From Ferruginibacter sp. (GTDB lineage: Bacteria > Bacteroidota > Bacteroidia > Chitinophagales > Chitinophagaceae): DNA of 43,139 nucleotides. Location: contig JANXSR010000431.1 in the NCBI GenBank assembly GCA_025352625.1, positions 1 through 43,139 of the forward strand, in the 5' to 3' direction. A model generated the notes under the pieces. It was given only the letters and a program-made list of their open reading frames with translations. It was not told the DNA's origin and did no database searches. This document shows positions 42,035-43,139 of the stretch, one piece after another; positions within the stretch are counted from its first letter, which is position 1, and each line of letters starts with the position of its first letter. The position numbers were made by a program, and so were the translations under genes.

Positions 42035-43139
42035 TTATTTTGCTTCATTTGCTTTTAACACTCTTAAAAAATTGCCGCCAAGTATTTTATCAATATCTTT
42101 TTTGCTGTACCCTTTTTCTACCAATGCTTTTGTAATGAATGGATAGGTGGTAACATCATCTAATTGCTGCGGTGTTACATTGATGCCGTCGAAATCGGAA
42201 CCCAGCCCTACGTAATCTACACCTACTAATTTGATGATGTATTCAATATGGTCGATAAGCATCGACAGGGGTGGTCGCATGGTATTTGTTTCTGCTGCAT
42301 ATTTTTTATACAGGTAATCCATGCTGTACCATTCAAGCATGCCGCTTTTCATGAGTGAATCATATTCTGCCGAATATTTTTTTAGAAATGCAGTTTCCTT
42401 TTTACCAAAACTGCTGTCAATAAATCCCGGGTTAAAGTTTACCTGTATCACGCCGCCATTTTTTGCAATGGCTTTTATCTGATCATCTTTTAAATTGCGG
42501 CGATGCGGAACAAGGCTGTACACTGAGCTGTGTGAAGCGATGATGGGTTTGGTTGTCGTTTTAATGATATCCCAAAAAGTTTGGTCACCAGCGTGGCTCA
42601 CATCTATCAGCATACCAAGCTGGTTCATACGCTGAACTACCTGTTTGCCAAAATCAGTGAGACCTTTATGTGGCAGGTTTGGGGTGGTGGTTTCATCCGC
42701 CGCACTGGTAGCCCAGGCTGGTGCTATGTTAAGTGAGTGTTAAATACCTTGCGCCACGTTTGTAAATGGAATCCAATTTATTGAGATCATCTTCTATCAT
42801 GTGACCGCCTTCCACACCAAACATGGCAGCGATCTTATGTTGCTTCACAGCTTTCAATAATTCAGCATAGCTGAACACTTTTACAATTTTATCCGGATTG
42901 CGTGCCACTACTGCATCCAGGCTGTCCATCTCCCTGTTGGCATAAGCGTATGCATTTTTTTTATCTCCATCGCAATACACAGAAAAAACTTGCACATCCA
43001 GCCCGCCTTTTTTCCATCTATCCAGATCACTGTGTGTATTGCCGGTAAGATCCCTGTCGAAAACAATGCCCCTGTCTGCGGCCTGCATCAATATGTCGTT
43101 GTGTGTATCTACCACAATAGCTTTGTTGTGAATCTTTTT
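42035..43139 (-). pseudogene. Membrane dipeptidase (M19), frameshifted and cut by the window edge
   Basis: Two frames together form a renal dipeptidase-family (PF01244) enzyme. From the window edge, IVVDTHNDILMQ supplies the His and Asp metal ligands and GVEGGHMI the bridging Glu; the frame ends at 42729 just after RYLTLT. In another frame NIAPAWATSAADETT and the rest continue through DVSHAG (His), ASHSSVYSLVPHRRN (His, Arg) and GLGSDFDGI (Asp). The family usually reads LTLTWN here, so two bases (GG of a Trp codon) seem to be missing at 42729-42734. The N-terminus, probably a signal peptide, lies beyond the window. The enzyme cleaves dipeptides, including ones with D-residues. Confidence 0.85.

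Noticed and set aside
42729-42734. Programmed +1 frameshift in the dipeptidase
   Set aside because: The context ACT TAA C would require slippage from ACT to CTT, with poor re-pairing, and one expected Trp codon is missing. A two-base deletion fits better.
1-43139. tRNA, rRNA, integrase, insertion sequence or prophage genes
   Set aside because: I looked for these as possible explanations for the inserted ATPase units but found no cloverleaf, rRNA core or DDE/tyrosine recombinase motif.

Overview
The window looks like chromosomal DNA of a Bacteroidota bacterium, most likely Chitinophagaceae or a near relative. The reasons are the AT-rich sequence, Lys/Asn/Ile-rich proteins with short leaders ending in AQ or SQ, the giant repetitive soluble histidine kinases, the REP-like palindromes built on CGTTCCTACGGAACG, and the short AGCTTAAAGC- and AAAAGTGAAAAGT-type inserts in coding DNA. 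I see no rRNA, tRNA, CRISPR array, integrase or transposase. Almost every gene lies on the minus strand; the one clear plus-strand gene is a Nudix-family regulator at 16183-16908.

Region 1 (1-13773) is a signalling block. It holds the start of an exported protein cut by the window edge and two giant cytoplasmic histidine kinases: 2190 aa with 10 tandem ~189-aa sensor modules, and 1854 aa with 8. Between them sits a DUF4143-type P-loop ATPase with an identical 33-bp perfect palindrome on each side.

Region 2 (13774-18377) starts with a gene-poor stretch carrying a decayed tail of a second carboxylesterase and a strong terminator hairpin. It continues with a secreted type-B carboxylesterase, a divergent Nudix/winged-helix regulator with a 19-bp palindromic operator candidate between the two, and an exported M20 amidohydrolase. 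A second ATPase (DUF234 type, 18508-19956) follows. It is preceded by two tandem 37-bp palindromes whose outer 10 bp match those of the first ATPase at all but one position.

Region 3 (20120-43139) is a long, tightly packed minus-strand run for handling peptides or amidated amino acids. It encodes exported hydrolases (P1/DmpA type, Xaa-Pro-dipeptidase-like amidohydrolase, C45 Ntn hydrolase, N-carbamoylase-like and ILR1-like M20 enzymes, an S9 prolyl oligopeptidase, a second amidohydrolase and a membrane dipeptidase), a YfcC-type carrier, two APC permeases, three DUF1624 acyltransferase-like membrane proteins, a cupin, a DUF2306 protein and two NTF2-like proteins. The natural reading is that the hydrolases cleave blocked or unusual amides or peptides in the periplasm and the carriers import the products. 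The second amidohydrolase and the dipeptidase are each broken by a small frameshift. A composite repeat region (37815-38140) divides the run.

The most intriguing signal is the pairing of two different ATPases, each ending in a PD-(D/E)XK-like segment, with 37-bp palindromes of the same length, outer pattern and position just upstream of the start codon. A solitary related-looking palindrome lies at 28089-28126.
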